Source: Halomonas alkalicola
Lineage (GTDB): Bacteria > Pseudomonadota > Gammaproteobacteria > Pseudomonadales > Halomonadaceae
Assembly: GCF_030704205.1 (NCBI RefSeq)
Contig: NZ_CP131913.1
Span: 1 to 64,000 of the forward strand
Direction of reading: 5' to 3'
DNA: 64,000 bases
A program made the position numbers and the translations under genes. The notes beneath the pieces were generated by a model. That model was not told the DNA's origin and ran no database searches. It saw nothing but the letters and a program-made list of their open reading frames with translations. Shown here piece after piece: positions 50,883 to 59,942 of the stretch; positions within the stretch are counted from its first letter, which is position 1; the number at the start of each line of letters is the position of its first letter.

Positions 50883-53432
50883 ATGACATCAGCATCAAGA
50901 CGTAACTTTATTAAGGGAAGTTTGGCTGTGCTTGCTGCGGGCGGCATGATTAACCCTTTCAGTCGAACCAGCGCCGCCTTGGCGGCGTTGGTCCAGACTG
51001 ACGCGCGCCCATGGGAACAAACGATGCGAGATAAGTTCTTGGGGGAGACAAAGTTTCGTGCCGTCAATATGCCAAACTGCACGGGGGCCTGCGGATGGAA
51101 CGTGTTCGTGAAGGACGGCATCGTTCAACGGGTGGAACCTCCCCTCGATTACCCGGACGATGAGTATAATCCGCGTGGGTGCATGAAGGGTCAAACCTAT
51201 CACCGCCGGGTGTACGGAGCAGACCGGGTCAAATACCCCATGAGGCGTGTGGGTGGTCGCGGTGCGGGTGTTTGGGAACGGCTCAGTTGGGACGAAGCAT
51301 TTGACTACATTGCCTCCGAACTCAAACGGATTTCGGAAAAATATGGCAGTGAAACGATCTGGCTTTACCCTCCTGTGCCAGCCACCGGGTTGGTAAAACA
51401 GGGAGCTGGCGAGCGATTCGCTTCGGTAAACAGCTTCGGTATAGGTACATTCTTTAATTGGTACGGTGATCTTCCCCTTAATCAACCTATCACGTGGAAC
51501 GTTAAGAGTGAAGAGCACGAGTTTCGGGATGCGCTCAACACTAAATACGCGATCATCTGGGGGTCCGATATGTTTCAAACTCGGATGCCTGATGCACATT
51601 TTTTCACGGATATCAGAGCGAAAGGGGTAAAGATTGTTTATATTGCACCCTACTATGATCCCACAGCAAGCGGTGTTGACGAATGGGTAAAACTTCGTCC
51701 CGGAACTGATGCGGCATTGGCGCTCGGCATGTGTCATGTCGTTGTCAAAAAAGGACTCACAGACGAGGCGCACATCCGCCGTACTACAAGCGGCCCGCTG
51801 CTCATCCGAGATGATAACGGAAAATACCTCAAGGCCTCTGATGTGGATCCCGAGGGCGATTCTGACACCTTCATGGTGCTTGATCCCAACTCAGAAACAC
51901 CTGTTCCCGACGTGTATTTCAGCGACGAACCACCGCTGACGGGGAGCTGGTCGGTCAAGCTTGCGAATGGTGAAACGATCTCCTGCTCTACCTCGCATAC
52001 GTTGTTTCTCAAAACGCTTGATGAGCACGATCCAGAAACGGTCTTTGAGATTACCGGCGTGCCAGTTGAAGTCATTGAACGGATTGCAGTGGAATATGCC
52101 TCTGCAGATCCGGCGAGTATCTGGACCGGCACCGGCATTAACCATTGGTACCACGGAGACCTGATGGGGAGATGCGTCATTGCCTTAGGATGCTTGACGG
52201 GTAATATCGGTAAACAAGGTGGAGGCGTCAGCCCTTGGTCCGGCCAGCACAAGGTGCGTATCGATCCAACCGAGTACTTACACCCGAAGAAAAATGAGGA
52301 CGGCTCCGAGCGTTACCGCCCACTTCCGCTCGACACAACATATGTCGTGCAAGGCCCGACAGAAACGATGGCCGAAAAGGAAAAGTATTGGCGTCAAGTT
52401 CGGTGTATCTGGGCGGCGGGGGGTAATCTCTTTGGCCAGGCTTCGGACCAAGCCAAATTTTCGAAGATTTTACAAGACGAAATCGAGTTTATTGTTTCTC
52501 CCGAAATACAGATGAGCACCACCGCTCAACTTGCCGACATTGTGCTTCCCATTGTTAGCTGGTACGAGCTTCCGATGGATCTCGTTACAACGCCTGCTCA
52601 CCCGTACATTCAGTTGCATGAGGGTGCGTTAAAGCCGATGTATGAGGCGAAGTCCGACATAGAGGTCTACTACGAAGTCAGCAAGCGATTGGGAACCGGC
52701 GATATCTTCGAATATAACCATCCCGAGCAAGTCGTTGATCTTTTGTTGAAGACTGGTGGTCCGCTAGTGGAAGGCATAACGCTGGACCGAATAAAAAAAG
52801 AGCGGGTTATCAAGGTTAATATGCTGTCTGATACCTACGTCCCCTTCACCGAAGAGGTTCAAGGTAAGAAAAAGTTTACTACTGCTTCGGGGCGTCAAGA
52901 GCTCTATAAAGATGAAGATAGGTTTATTGAATACGGTGAACAGTTGCCTATCCATAAAGAACCTAAAACCGCAACACCATATGGGCCATCGAAGGTTTGG
53001 CGTGAAGCAAAAAAAGAGCGTAACCCTCTGATGCAAAGCTATCCGCTCGTTTATCACGCGAGACATACGCGGTGGAGCGTTCATTCCTCCTGGAGAACGA
53101 CGGAAATTCTCCTTAAATTGGATGACATCGGAGAACCTTTGCTCGAGTTGAATTATGAGGAAGCTGCGAAGCGTGGCCTAGAAGCAGGTTCGTACGCTAT
53201 GGCTTACAACCAGCACGGTTATGTCAAAGCGAAAGTAAAAATTCGCGAATCCGTTCCACCAGGTGCCGTGGTAATTTATTTTGGATGGCAACGTCAACAG
53301 ATTCGAGAGGGTCACTGGAATAGTCTCAGTCACAACCCTATCAACCCTATCCATGAAATTTATTTCGAGCCAAATTTCTGGGGGCCTGTGTCCGGGCATT
53401 TCGATCAAATCTGCGAAGTCACGAAAGCTTGA
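50883..53432 (+). CDS. molybdopterin oxidoreductase catalytic subunit, chlorate/perchlorate reductase-like
   Basis: DMSO-reductase-superfamily enzyme of 849 residues. A Tat signal (SRRNFIKGSLAVLAAGGM) directs the folded protein to the periplasm. The N-terminal iron-sulfur motif has Cys66, Cys70 and Cys100 (NCTGACGW, RGCMKG); the first ligand position (residue 62) appears to be Asn where NarG-type enzymes have His. Downstream, YAIIWGSDMFQTRMPDAHFF and IYFGWQRQQIREGHWNSLSH fit the cofactor pockets. Lying 40 bases after cld and followed by a four-cluster iron-sulfur subunit, it is best read as the chlorate- or perchlorate-reducing subunit. It is somewhat shorter than known ClrA/PcrA, so the oxyanion substrate should be treated as unproven. 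Confidence 0.8.
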   Translation: MTSASRRNFIKGSLAVLAAGGMINPFSRTSAALAALVQTDARPWEQTMRDKFLGETKFRAVNMPNCTGACGWNVFVKDGIVQRVEPPLDYPDDEYNPRGCMKGQTYHRRVYGADRVKYPMRRVGGRGAGVWERLSWDEAFDYIASELKRISEKYGSETIWLYPPVPATGLVKQGAGERFASVNSFGIGTFFNWYGDLPLNQPITWNVKSEEHEFRDALNTKYAIIWGSDMFQTRMPDAHFFTDIRAKGVKIVYIAPYYDPTASGVDEWVKLRPGTDAALALGMCHVVVKKGLTDEAHIRRTTSGPLLIRDDNGKYLKASDVDPEGDSDTFMVLDPNSETPVPDVYFSDEPPLTGSWSVKLANGETISCSTSHTLFLKTLDEHDPETVFEITGVPVEVIERIAVEYASADPASIWTGTGINHWYHGDLMGRCVIALGCLTGNIGKQGGGVSPWSGQHKVRIDPTEYLHPKKNEDGSERYRPLPLDTTYVVQGPTETMAEKEKYWRQVRCIWAAGGNLFGQASDQAKFSKILQDEIEFIVSPEIQMSTTAQLADIVLPIVSWYELPMDLVTTPAHPYIQLHEGALKPMYEAKSDIEVYYEVSKRLGTGDIFEYNHPEQVVDLLLKTGGPLVEGITLDRIKKERVIKVNMLSDTYVPFTEEVQGKKKFTTASGRQELYKDEDRFIEYGEQLPIHKEPKTATPYGPSKVWREAKKERNPLMQSYPLVYHARHTRWSVHSSWRTTEILLKLDDIGEPLLELNYEEAAKRGLEAGSYAMAYNQHGYVKAKVKIRESVPPGAVVIYFGWQRQQIREGHWNSLSHNPINPIHEIYFEPNFWGPVSGHFDQICEVTKA

Positions 53433-53458
53433 CCGCTTAAACCGAATGGAGAGAAAAA

Positions 53459-54328
53459 ATGTCAGAAGAACTTTGGCAAAAATACTACGGTCAACCAAAC
53501 CCCAAATACGGGAATCGTGCGCAATATGGTATGTTGATCGACATAAATAAGTGTATCGGCTGCCATTCCTGCACGATGGCCTGCAAGCAAACTTGGACGA
53601 GCGGGCCGGGCCAGGAGGATATGTTCTGGAACAGCGTCGCAACTGCGCCCTATGGAAAGTATCCACGTCATGGTGAAGACACGGAAAGTCATAACGAGTA
53701 TGACTATCGGTACTCGAACCTTTATCAGGACACACCAAAAGGAACCTTCCCAGACGTCTGGCAATTTTATTTGGCAAGGCCGTGCAACCATTGCGCCGAC
53801 CCAGCATGTCTTCCGGCATGCCCTACACGGTCAATATATAAGAACGACGACGGAATTGTATTGATTGATCAAGATACCTGCAAAGGCTTTCAAACCTGCG
53901 TCAAAGCTTGTCCCTACGACAAAATTTACTTCAACACTGCTACGGGAAAATCGGAGAAGTGTATTTTCTGTTTCCCACTCTTGGAGAAGGGACAAGAACC
54001 GCAATGTGTGAAGAGCTGTGTTGGAAAGATTCGAATTTTCGGAAACTTAATGGATCCAGAAAGTACGATTTCAAAACTAATTCGCGATCCGTCTCTTGGT
54101 GTACAGCCTTATGACCCCGAAGTAGGCCTCAAGGCGACCCATCGCAATATCAGTGAAGGCGAACGCCGTCAATATCGCCCGGACTTCGGAACTATTCCAT
54201 CTGTCTGGTACGTCCCTCCAAGGAATATTCCACCAGAAGAGGTTGAAAAGTACTTTGGATATGCGATGCAGGGGTTTATCCAGGAGCCAAACCCTGTGCC
54301 GGAAAGGATTAAGATCAAAAACCTCTGA
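53459..54328 (+). CDS. iron-sulfur beta subunit of the chlorate/perchlorate reductase-like enzyme
   Basis: Protein of 289 residues with four cysteine groups for four clusters: CIGCHSCTMACKQTW, CNHCADPACLPACP, CKGFQTCVKACP and CIFCFPLLEKGQEPQCVKSC. This is the NarH/ClrB/SerB layout, passing electrons from a cytochrome to the molybdenum subunit. It has no signal peptide and is expected to be co-exported with the Tat-bearing alpha subunit. It begins 26 bases after the alpha gene. Confidence 0.88.
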   Translation: MSEELWQKYYGQPNPKYGNRAQYGMLIDINKCIGCHSCTMACKQTWTSGPGQEDMFWNSVATAPYGKYPRHGEDTESHNEYDYRYSNLYQDTPKGTFPDVWQFYLARPCNHCADPACLPACPTRSIYKNDDGIVLIDQDTCKGFQTCVKACPYDKIYFNTATGKSEKCIFCFPLLEKGQEPQCVKSCVGKIRIFGNLMDPESTISKLIRDPSLGVQPYDPEVGLKATHRNISEGERRQYRPDFGTIPSVWYVPPRNIPPEEVEKYFGYAMQGFIQEPNPVPERIKIKNL

Positions 54329-54360
54329 AGTCGCGACTTTAGGACAAGGACAATAGTGCT

Positions 54361-55072
54361 ATGATCGAAATGAAAAAAATGCCCGCCTCGAACAGTTCCG
54401 AACATGCAGTGGCAAGGGGGCAAATCTATCACTTCCTGGAATTGGCATTCGGCCACCCTGCTGAAGAGGGAATTGAGTATTTCCGACGAGAATCTACGGA
54501 AACATTGCTATACGAAACCTTAGAAAAGATTGAGGACTCCTCTGCTTTTGATAAAGAAATGCATGATTGCTTTGAACGGTTTTTCGAAAACCTCAGGAAA
54601 TCTTCCGTTGAAAAGATTGAGGGAGATTACATCATGCTCTTCGCGAGTAATTATCCGATGGTTCCGTGCCCACCCTACGGATCTTTTTTTTACAGAAAAT
54701 GAACATAAGCGCCTAGAGGAGATGACGGCGATCAAGGAAGCGTACCAAGAATCCGGTCTAGCGTTGTCTGAGAAGCACGAGGAACTTCCGGACCATCTTG
54801 GCGTGGAGCTTGAATTTCTTCAATATTTAAGCTTTCGAGAGGGTGAAAGCCTGAAAGATGAAGAAGGGGAAATCGTTAAGTTTTGGAGGTCCAAGCAAGC
54901 TCACTTTCTTGATCGTTTTTCCGTTCCCTTTGTGACACAGTTGGCCTTGATCGCCAAAAAGACGGAGCCAGATAATATCTACACCGATTTGCTTTGTGCC
55001 ATTCAGTATTTTGTCGATCACCACAGTCGTGAATTCGCCGCGGCAACATTTTATCGATCATCACAATCGTGA
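54361..55072 (+). pseudogene. TorD/NarJ-like chaperone, frameshifted
   Basis: The first part (54361-54702) encodes ARGQIYHFLELAFGHPAEEG and GDYIMLFASNYPMVPCPPYG, typical of TorD-family maturation chaperones. The family continuation (FTENEHKRLEEMTAIKEAY, LPDHLGVELEFLQYLSF) is in another frame that begins in a run of eight T residues at 54684-54691; one T fewer would join them. At the 3' end a 40-base tandem duplication changes the C-terminus. It should load the molybdenum cofactor into the reductase. As written it is broken, unless slippage restores it or the T run is miscalled. Confidence 0.8.
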
Positions 55073-55087
55073 ATTTGCCGCGGCAAC
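55009..55087 (+). repeat. 40-base tandem duplication at the end of the chaperone gene
   Basis: TTTTGTCGATCACCACAGTC then GTGAATTCGCCGCGGCAAC (55009-55047) is repeated with few changes at 55049-55087. Because 40 is not a multiple of three, the second unit is read out of frame and ends at a TGA. Without it the gene would end AATSEDN. Confidence 0.8.
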
Positions 55088-55119
55088 GTCGGAAGATAAT
55101 TGAGTATGGAGGGCTTGTG

Positions 55120-55587
55120 ATGAGAACCCAATGTGCGCTTTTTGGAATACTCGTAGTCAGCGCCACGCTGACTGCAACATCAGCATTCTCTCAGGAAAGT
55201 TCAGAGGAAAAACTGAATTCGTTTCAGTCGATGCCAAGTCCGGTACCTCCTTCATATTTAAAGACGGGAGAAGAAGTGTCAACCGAAATCGGACGTGCAG
55301 TTTATATAGAAAATTGTTCCGTGTGTCATGGATTATTCGGACGGGGTTATGGGCCTAGATTTTCGACCCGCCTAGATTTTCAATACATCCCGGACTTTTC
55401 GCAGACCTATATGACAGATGGCCGTGACGATGCATTGATGGAGGCAATCAGAGAAGGCCTGCACAGGCTGGAGGCGCCATCGATTACCATGCCGCAGTTC
55501 AAGTATATTTTGTCACAGCCCGATATTGAAAGCGTCGTTGAATATCTAAAAATACTGCCTGAGATTGCGCCACCACTCTTGGAATAG
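55120..55587 (+). CDS. periplasmic c-type cytochrome
   Basis: Protein of 155 residues with a Sec signal peptide (ALFGILVVSATLTATSAFSQ) and one heme-binding motif CSVCH near residue 70 followed by GLFGRGYGPRF. A possible axial methionine is in SITMPQF. It lies in the position of the cytochrome subunit of related reductase operons and could be either a third subunit or an electron carrier to the reductase. GAGGG precedes ATG at 55120. Confidence 0.8.
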   Translation: MRTQCALFGILVVSATLTATSAFSQESSEEKLNSFQSMPSPVPPSYLKTGEEVSTEIGRAVYIENCSVCHGLFGRGYGPRFSTRLDFQYIPDFSQTYMTDGRDDALMEAIREGLHRLEAPSITMPQFKYILSQPDIESVVEYLKILPEIAPPLLE

Positions 55588-55798
55588 CTATCCACTTGTG
55601 ATTGATCTGGCAGTTGGCAGCATGGCGTCCATGCTGTGGAGATGCCGGTGGGTTCTGTCCACTTAACCTTCTTGCTTGGCTTGCGAACGACGGCATTCCT
55701 TCGGCAATGCTTTACCATGACAGATGAAGAGCGCGGCGAACTCAATGCGTGAGTCCGTCGTCGACGGCAGAAATATCATTTGACCTCTGGGGAGAAAT

Positions 55799-56116
55799 AT
55801 GAAAGCTATTTATGCTTCCACTTTGCTATCTCTGACAATGACGCTTGCAGTGAGTGCTTTTGCCGATGAGAAGGCACAGGAGATCATTAGTGGTCGTGGA
55901 TGCGTGGCCTGTCACGCAACCGACAGCCAGCGGGTCGGTCCTTCCTACAAGGCCATATCAGAGCACTATGATCACAATGAAGAAACTGTGGCTTTCCTGG
56001 TGGACAGGATTCGCCGCGGTGGTGCCGGAAGTTTCGGGAAGGTCCCGATGCCGCCGAACGGAAAAGTCAGCGAAGAAGAAGCCCGAGTAATTGTGGAGTG
56101 GATCTTCACTCTTTGA
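55799..56116 (+). CDS. small cytochrome c (c551/c552 class)
   Basis: Protein of 105 residues with a signal peptide ending AFADE, a heme motif CVACHATDSQRVGPSYKAIS and an axial methionine in KVPMPPNGKVS. This is the pattern of class I cytochrome c551. It probably carries electrons from the respiratory chain to the periplasmic reductase. A 211-base gap before it contains no gene that I can identify. Confidence 0.88.
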   Translation: MKAIYASTLLSLTMTLAVSAFADEKAQEIISGRGCVACHATDSQRVGPSYKAISEHYDHNEETVAFLVDRIRRGGAGSFGKVPMPPNGKVSEEEARVIVEWIFTL

Positions 56117-56197
56117 TATTGGCCGAGTAGCGCTCGCTGACGCCTGTTTGGTGGCAGCGTGAACACACTATTTCTTTTTTTTCATCGAGTATTAGCT

Positions 56198-56794
56198 ATG
56201 GGCCATGCTTCAGAAAATACTACCTTCGTTTCTCTGAGAATCGCAATTCTCACCGTTTCAGACACGCGAGGTCTAGAGCAGGATGGTAGCGGGGATCTCC
56301 TGCGCTTATCGGTAACAAAAGCCGGCCACGAGTTGGTAGTGCGCAGTATCGTCCCCGATGATATTTATCGGTTGCGCGCGACTGTCTCCCAGTGGGTTGC
56401 CCAGCCAGATATTCAGGTGATACTGGTCAACGGTGGTACCGGATTCACCGTGCGTGATACCACGCCCGAAGCTCTCATGCCTCTGTTTGATCGCGTGATA
56501 GACGGCTATGGTGAACTCTTCCGGCACCTCTCCTACGAGAGCATTGGCGCCTCTACCATCCAGTCTCGTGCCGTGGCCGGTGTGGCCAACCGTACCCTGA
56601 TCTTTTCCATGCCGGGATCGCCTAAGGCCTGTGCCACCGCCTGGGACGGCATCCTCGCAGGCCAGCTCGATGCCCGGACCCGCCCGTGCAATTTTGTCGC
56701 CATGGTGATTCCGGACCACGATTCATGCGAGTCTCGCCAGGTACACCAGGAGCAGTTGGTTGGCGATGTTGCGAACCAAGAGGCTTCACCATGA
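56198..56794 (+). CDS. moaB: molybdenum cofactor protein MoaB
   Basis: Protein of 198 residues of the MoaB/MogA family: LRIAILTVSDTRGLEQDGSG, VIVNGGTG-type QVILVNGGTGFTVRDTTPEAL, FRHLSYESIGASTIQSRAVA and the cofactor loop FSMPGSPKACATAWDGIL. It adenylates molybdopterin before metal insertion. ATG at 56198 is taken as the start; an upstream GTG at 56159 is in frame. The ATGA overlap with moeA shows coupling. It belongs to the island's own molybdenum cofactor supply. Confidence 0.9.
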   Translation: MGHASENTTFVSLRIAILTVSDTRGLEQDGSGDLLRLSVTKAGHELVVRSIVPDDIYRLRATVSQWVAQPDIQVILVNGGTGFTVRDTTPEALMPLFDRVIDGYGELFRHLSYESIGASTIQSRAVAGVANRTLIFSMPGSPKACATAWDGILAGQLDARTRPCNFVAMVIPDHDSCESRQVHQEQLVGDVANQEASP

Positions 56795-58041
56795 CATGCT
56801 TTTGTTATACTAAGCCAACTGTGCCGCTGCTCGATTTGTTTGTTGCTCGATCAAAGATTCTGTCAAGCGTCAAACCCGTGCGGGGAGAGCATCTCGTGGC
56901 CTTGGAGCAGGCGTCGGGACGGGTGCTGGCTCGTGATCTCGCGGCACGGATCGACATGCCGGGCGTTGACAACAGCGCGATGGACGGCTTCGCCTTGCGC
57001 GTTGAAGAGATCGGTGAATCCGGCCTGCCAGTGGTGCTGCGCGTGCCGGCGGGAGCCCATGTGTCAACGCTGTCCGAGGGTGGTTGTGCCCGCATCTTCA
57101 CCGGCGCCCCGGTGCCCTCAGGGGCCAACTGTGTAGTGCCCCAGGAGCGGACTCGGCTGGATGACGCCGGGCGCGTCTACGTCGACGGCGAAGCTCGGCC
57201 CGGCGCCAATATTCGCCGTCGTGGCGAGGAGTACCGTGAAGGAGACACGCTGCTGACGGCAGGCTGGACGTTGGACGCCGCCGCGCTGGCGCTGCTGGCG
57301 AGCCAGGGCATCGCCGAGGTGCCGGTGCTTCCACGGCTCAAGGTGGCGCTTATCTCCACCGGCGACGAGCTGATCGAGCCGGGTGAGTCGTTCGCCCCCG
57401 GGCAGGTATACGACAGCAATCGAGTGATACTCAAGGCACTGCTGGAGCAGCTCGACTGTGACGTGTTCGATCTTGGCATTCTTGCCGACGATCCCGACGC
57501 CCTGCGGGAGGCCTTCATCGCCGCCCGCGACGGTACCAACCTTGTGGTCTGTACCGGCGGCGTGTCGGTGGGCGAGGAGGACCACGTTCGGCCCGTGCTG
57601 GATGAGTTGGGCGAGCTTTCATTCCATGGTGTGGCGATCAAGCCGGGCAAGCCCTTCGCGTTTGGCTACCTGGATAACGGTTCACCCGAAGGTGTCCCGC
57701 TGATCGGTCTGCCAGGCAACCCGGTGGCCTCGCTGGTCGGATGGCAACTGCTGGCCAGGCCCTTTGTCCAAGGCTGTCAAGGGCGAGAGGTGCCACCACT
57801 GCAGCAGTTCGCCGTGCGAGCGGGGTTCTCCCGGCGGGCCAGTCCCGGGCGGCGGGAGCTGCTGCGGGTAGTGCTCGATTGGTCGGGCAGCCAGCCGGTC
57901 GCCCGGCTGGCTGGTGGACAGGGCTCCCATATGCTGCGTGCCGCCAGCCAGGCGCACGGTTATCTAATGATGGCCGCCGATATCGACGTGGAGGAAGGTG
58001 ATGAGTACCCCTATCTGCCAGCTGGACAATTCGATGCTTGA
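56791..58041 (+). CDS. moeA: molybdopterin molybdenumtransferase MoeA
   Basis: Protein of 416 residues with the MoeA order of motifs: ALEQASGRVLARDLAARIDM, the DNSAMDGFAL loop near residue 66, IFTGAPVPSGANCVV, the GDEL signature in ISTGDELIEPGE near 190, CTGGVSVGEEDHV near 255 and IGLPGNPVASLVGW near 307. It inserts molybdate into adenylated molybdopterin. It overlaps moaB upstream and the Crp/Fnr gene downstream. Confidence 0.93.
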   Translation: MTCFCYTKPTVPLLDLFVARSKILSSVKPVRGEHLVALEQASGRVLARDLAARIDMPGVDNSAMDGFALRVEEIGESGLPVVLRVPAGAHVSTLSEGGCARIFTGAPVPSGANCVVPQERTRLDDAGRVYVDGEARPGANIRRRGEEYREGDTLLTAGWTLDAAALALLASQGIAEVPVLPRLKVALISTGDELIEPGESFAPGQVYDSNRVILKALLEQLDCDVFDLGILADDPDALREAFIAARDGTNLVVCTGGVSVGEEDHVRPVLDELGELSFHGVAIKPGKPFAFGYLDNGSPEGVPLIGLPGNPVASLVGWQLLARPFVQGCQGREVPPLQQFAVRAGFSRRASPGRRELLRVVLDWSGSQPVARLAGGQGSHMLRAASQAHGYLMMAADIDVEEGDEYPYLPAGQFDA

Positions 58042-58747
58042 GCCCAGGTCTGTCCCTCGAGAGCTTAAGGACCTGATACACGGTGTATCGTGGTTGAGTG
58101 ACCTACCTAGTGGCGATGTCGCATCCCTGCTGGAAGCTTCCAAGGTGTTGGTGCTGGGTAGTCGCGAATGGTTGTTCCATAAGGATGAGGCGGCAGACTG
58201 GCTGTATATCGTGATTGATGGTGCGCTAAGGCTGGCACGTTCAACAGGCGATAACCGCTTTGTTACCATTCGGTGCATAGGGCGCGGAGATTGCCTTGGA
58301 GAGTTAAGCCTTGCATCTCCTGAATGTACTCATCTTTTTTCTGGAGAAACGCTTTGCCCAAGCCGTATTCTCGCCATTCCTACGGCATGTTGCCGTGATG
58401 TATTGGAGCGCCAGCCCCGTTGTCATGCCCAGCTCATGAGTCGCCTTGCGCTCAGCCTCACTGAGCATCTCGTCGATATGGCATTGCTGGCCCAAGCCAA
58501 TGCCATGACGCGAGTGATCGACTACCTCTTGCGTCAGGTGCCATCAGGATCCACTAATTTCCCTCTTGCAATATCATTACCACTTCCCAAACGCTGGCTA
58601 GCCAACCAGTTGGGCATGGCGCCGGAAACACTGTCACGCTTATTAGCCAAACTGCGCGATACTGGTGCCATTGATGGCTACGGCCAGAAGCTCATTATTC
58701 GAGATCCGGAAATCCTGAATAACATGTTGACTAATGCCGAGCTTTGA
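58001..58747 (+). CDS. Crp/Fnr-family transcription regulator
   Basis: Protein of 248 residues: an N-terminal cyclic-nucleotide-like sensor domain (LFHKDEAADWLYIVIDGALR, GDCLGELSL) and a C-terminal winged helix (LPLPKRWLANQLGMAPETLSRLLAKLRDTGAI). The recognition helix has E-x-x-S-R (PETLSR), the residues that read TTGAT half-sites. It lacks the N-terminal cysteine cluster of FNR, so its signal is not an FNR-type iron-sulfur centre, unless other cysteines serve. ATG at 58001 follows GAGGAAGG inside moeA. The likely target is the box at 49869. Confidence 0.88.
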   Translation: MSTPICQLDNSMLEPRSVPRELKDLIHGVSWLSDLPSGDVASLLEASKVLVLGSREWLFHKDEAADWLYIVIDGALRLARSTGDNRFVTIRCIGRGDCLGELSLASPECTHLFSGETLCPSRILAIPTACCRDVLERQPRCHAQLMSRLALSLTEHLVDMALLAQANAMTRVIDYLLRQVPSGSTNFPLAISLPLPKRWLANQLGMAPETLSRLLAKLRDTGAIDGYGQKLIIRDPEILNNMLTNAEL

Positions 58748-58771
58748 GAAGCGTCGACGTAAAGGGGTGAG

Positions 58772-59767
58772 ATGACCATGCAAAGTCTGATCGACGGCTT
58801 CGGCCGCACCGTGCGCTACGTTCGCCTGTCGGTCACCGACCGTTGCGACTTCCGCTGCGTCTACTGCATGGCCGAGGAGATGACCTTCCTGCCCCGCGCC
58901 CAGGTGTTGACCCTGGAGGAGATGGCCACCCTGTGCCGGGTCTTCGTCGAGCTCGGCGCGGAGAAGATCCGCCTCACCGGCGGCGAGCCGCTGGTCAGGC
59001 GCAACATCGAGACCCTGGTCGCCGAGGTTGGGGCCCTGCCGGGCCTGCGCGACTTCGCCATGACCACCAACGGCGCCGGCCTCGTCAAGGCCGCCCAGGC
59101 GCTGCGCGAGGGCGGCCTGAAGCGGCTCAATATCAGCCTCGATACCCTGGACCCCTACCGCTTCCGCGAGCTGACCCGCACCGGCAGCCTGGACAGGGTC
59201 ATCGATGGCATCCGTGCCGCGTGCGATGCCGGTTTCGAGCGCATCAAGCTCAACGCCCTGATCCTCAAGGGGCGCAACGACGACGAAGTGCTCGACCTGG
59301 TCGACTTCGCCCGTGCCGAAGGCGTGGATATCAGCTTCATCGAGGAGATGCCGCTGGGCGAGACCATTGGCCACGACCGCACCGAGACCTTCTGCTCGAG
59401 CGATACGGTGCGCGCAACCATCGAGGCGCGTCATGCGCTGGTGCCCACCACCGAGAGCACCCTGGGGCCGTCGAAGTATTACCGCATGGCCGACAGCGAC
59501 TCGCGGGTTGGCTTTATCTCGCCCCACAGCCACAACTTCTGCGCCGCCTGCAACCGGGTGCGGGTTACCGCCGAGGGCCGCCTGCTGCTGTGCCTGGGCA
59601 ACGAGCACTCAGTCGACCTGCGCGCGGTGATGCGCCGTCACCCCGGCGATCTTGAACGGCTCAAGGCCGTCATCGTCGCCGCCATGCTGAAGAAGCCCGA
59701 GCGGCATCACTTCACCACCGACGGTGACGTGCAGGTGGTGCGGTTCATGAACATGACCGGGGGCTAG
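58772..59767 (+). CDS. moaA: GTP 3',8-cyclase MoaA
   Basis: Radical SAM enzyme of 331 residues. The N-terminal cluster is [13 protein letters not shown] and the C-terminal cluster [20 protein letters not shown]. The protein ends in the Gly-Gly needed for activity (MNMTGG). It performs the first step of molybdenum cofactor synthesis from GTP. GC content is noticeably higher than that of cld and the reductase genes, so it may have been added from a different source. Confidence 0.95.
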   Translation: MTMQSLIDGFGRTVRYVRLSVTDRCDFRCVYCMAEEMTFLPRAQVLTLEEMATLCRVFVELGAEKIRLTGGEPLVRRNIETLVAEVGALPGLRDFAMTTNGAGLVKAAQALREGGLKRLNISLDTLDPYRFRELTRTGSLDRVIDGIRAACDAGFERIKLNALILKGRNDDEVLDLVDFARAEGVDISFIEEMPLGETIGHDRTETFCSSDTVRATIEARHALVPTTESTLGPSKYYRMADSDSRVGFISPHSHNFCAACNRVRVTAEGRLLLCLGNEHSVDLRAVMRRHPGDLERLKAVIVAAMLKKPERHHFTTDGDVQVVRFMNMTGG

Positions 59768-59886
59768 CCAAAGCTGACCGCCTGGTGGCGGCCAGTGGCC
59801 CAGGGCGGCAAGCACGCTCTCGCGGGACTTCCGCTTACGCTCGGCTTAGAGCACCTGCTCATCGATGATGGCAGCGCCCCCGACTT

Positions 59887-59929
59887 CGACACTTCCAGCC
59901 CGATTTTGGCCTGATTTCGGCACCCGTGG
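59887..59929 (-). repeat. inverted-repeat partner of 48481-48520
   Basis: The minus strand reads GGTGCCGAAATCAGGCCAAA then ATCGGGCTGGAAGTGTC. It is the right-hand member of the pair that brackets the chlorate gene set, 14 bases before the proposed left end of the IS1634-family element. The rest of the 267-base gap after moaA shows no gene. Confidence 0.6.
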
Positions 59930-59942
59930 TCCGAGGATTCAG

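Noticed and set aside
55588..55798. A gene or IS remnant between the two cytochrome genes
   Set aside because: No family motif could be recognised in any frame. A transposase relic is possible but unsupported.
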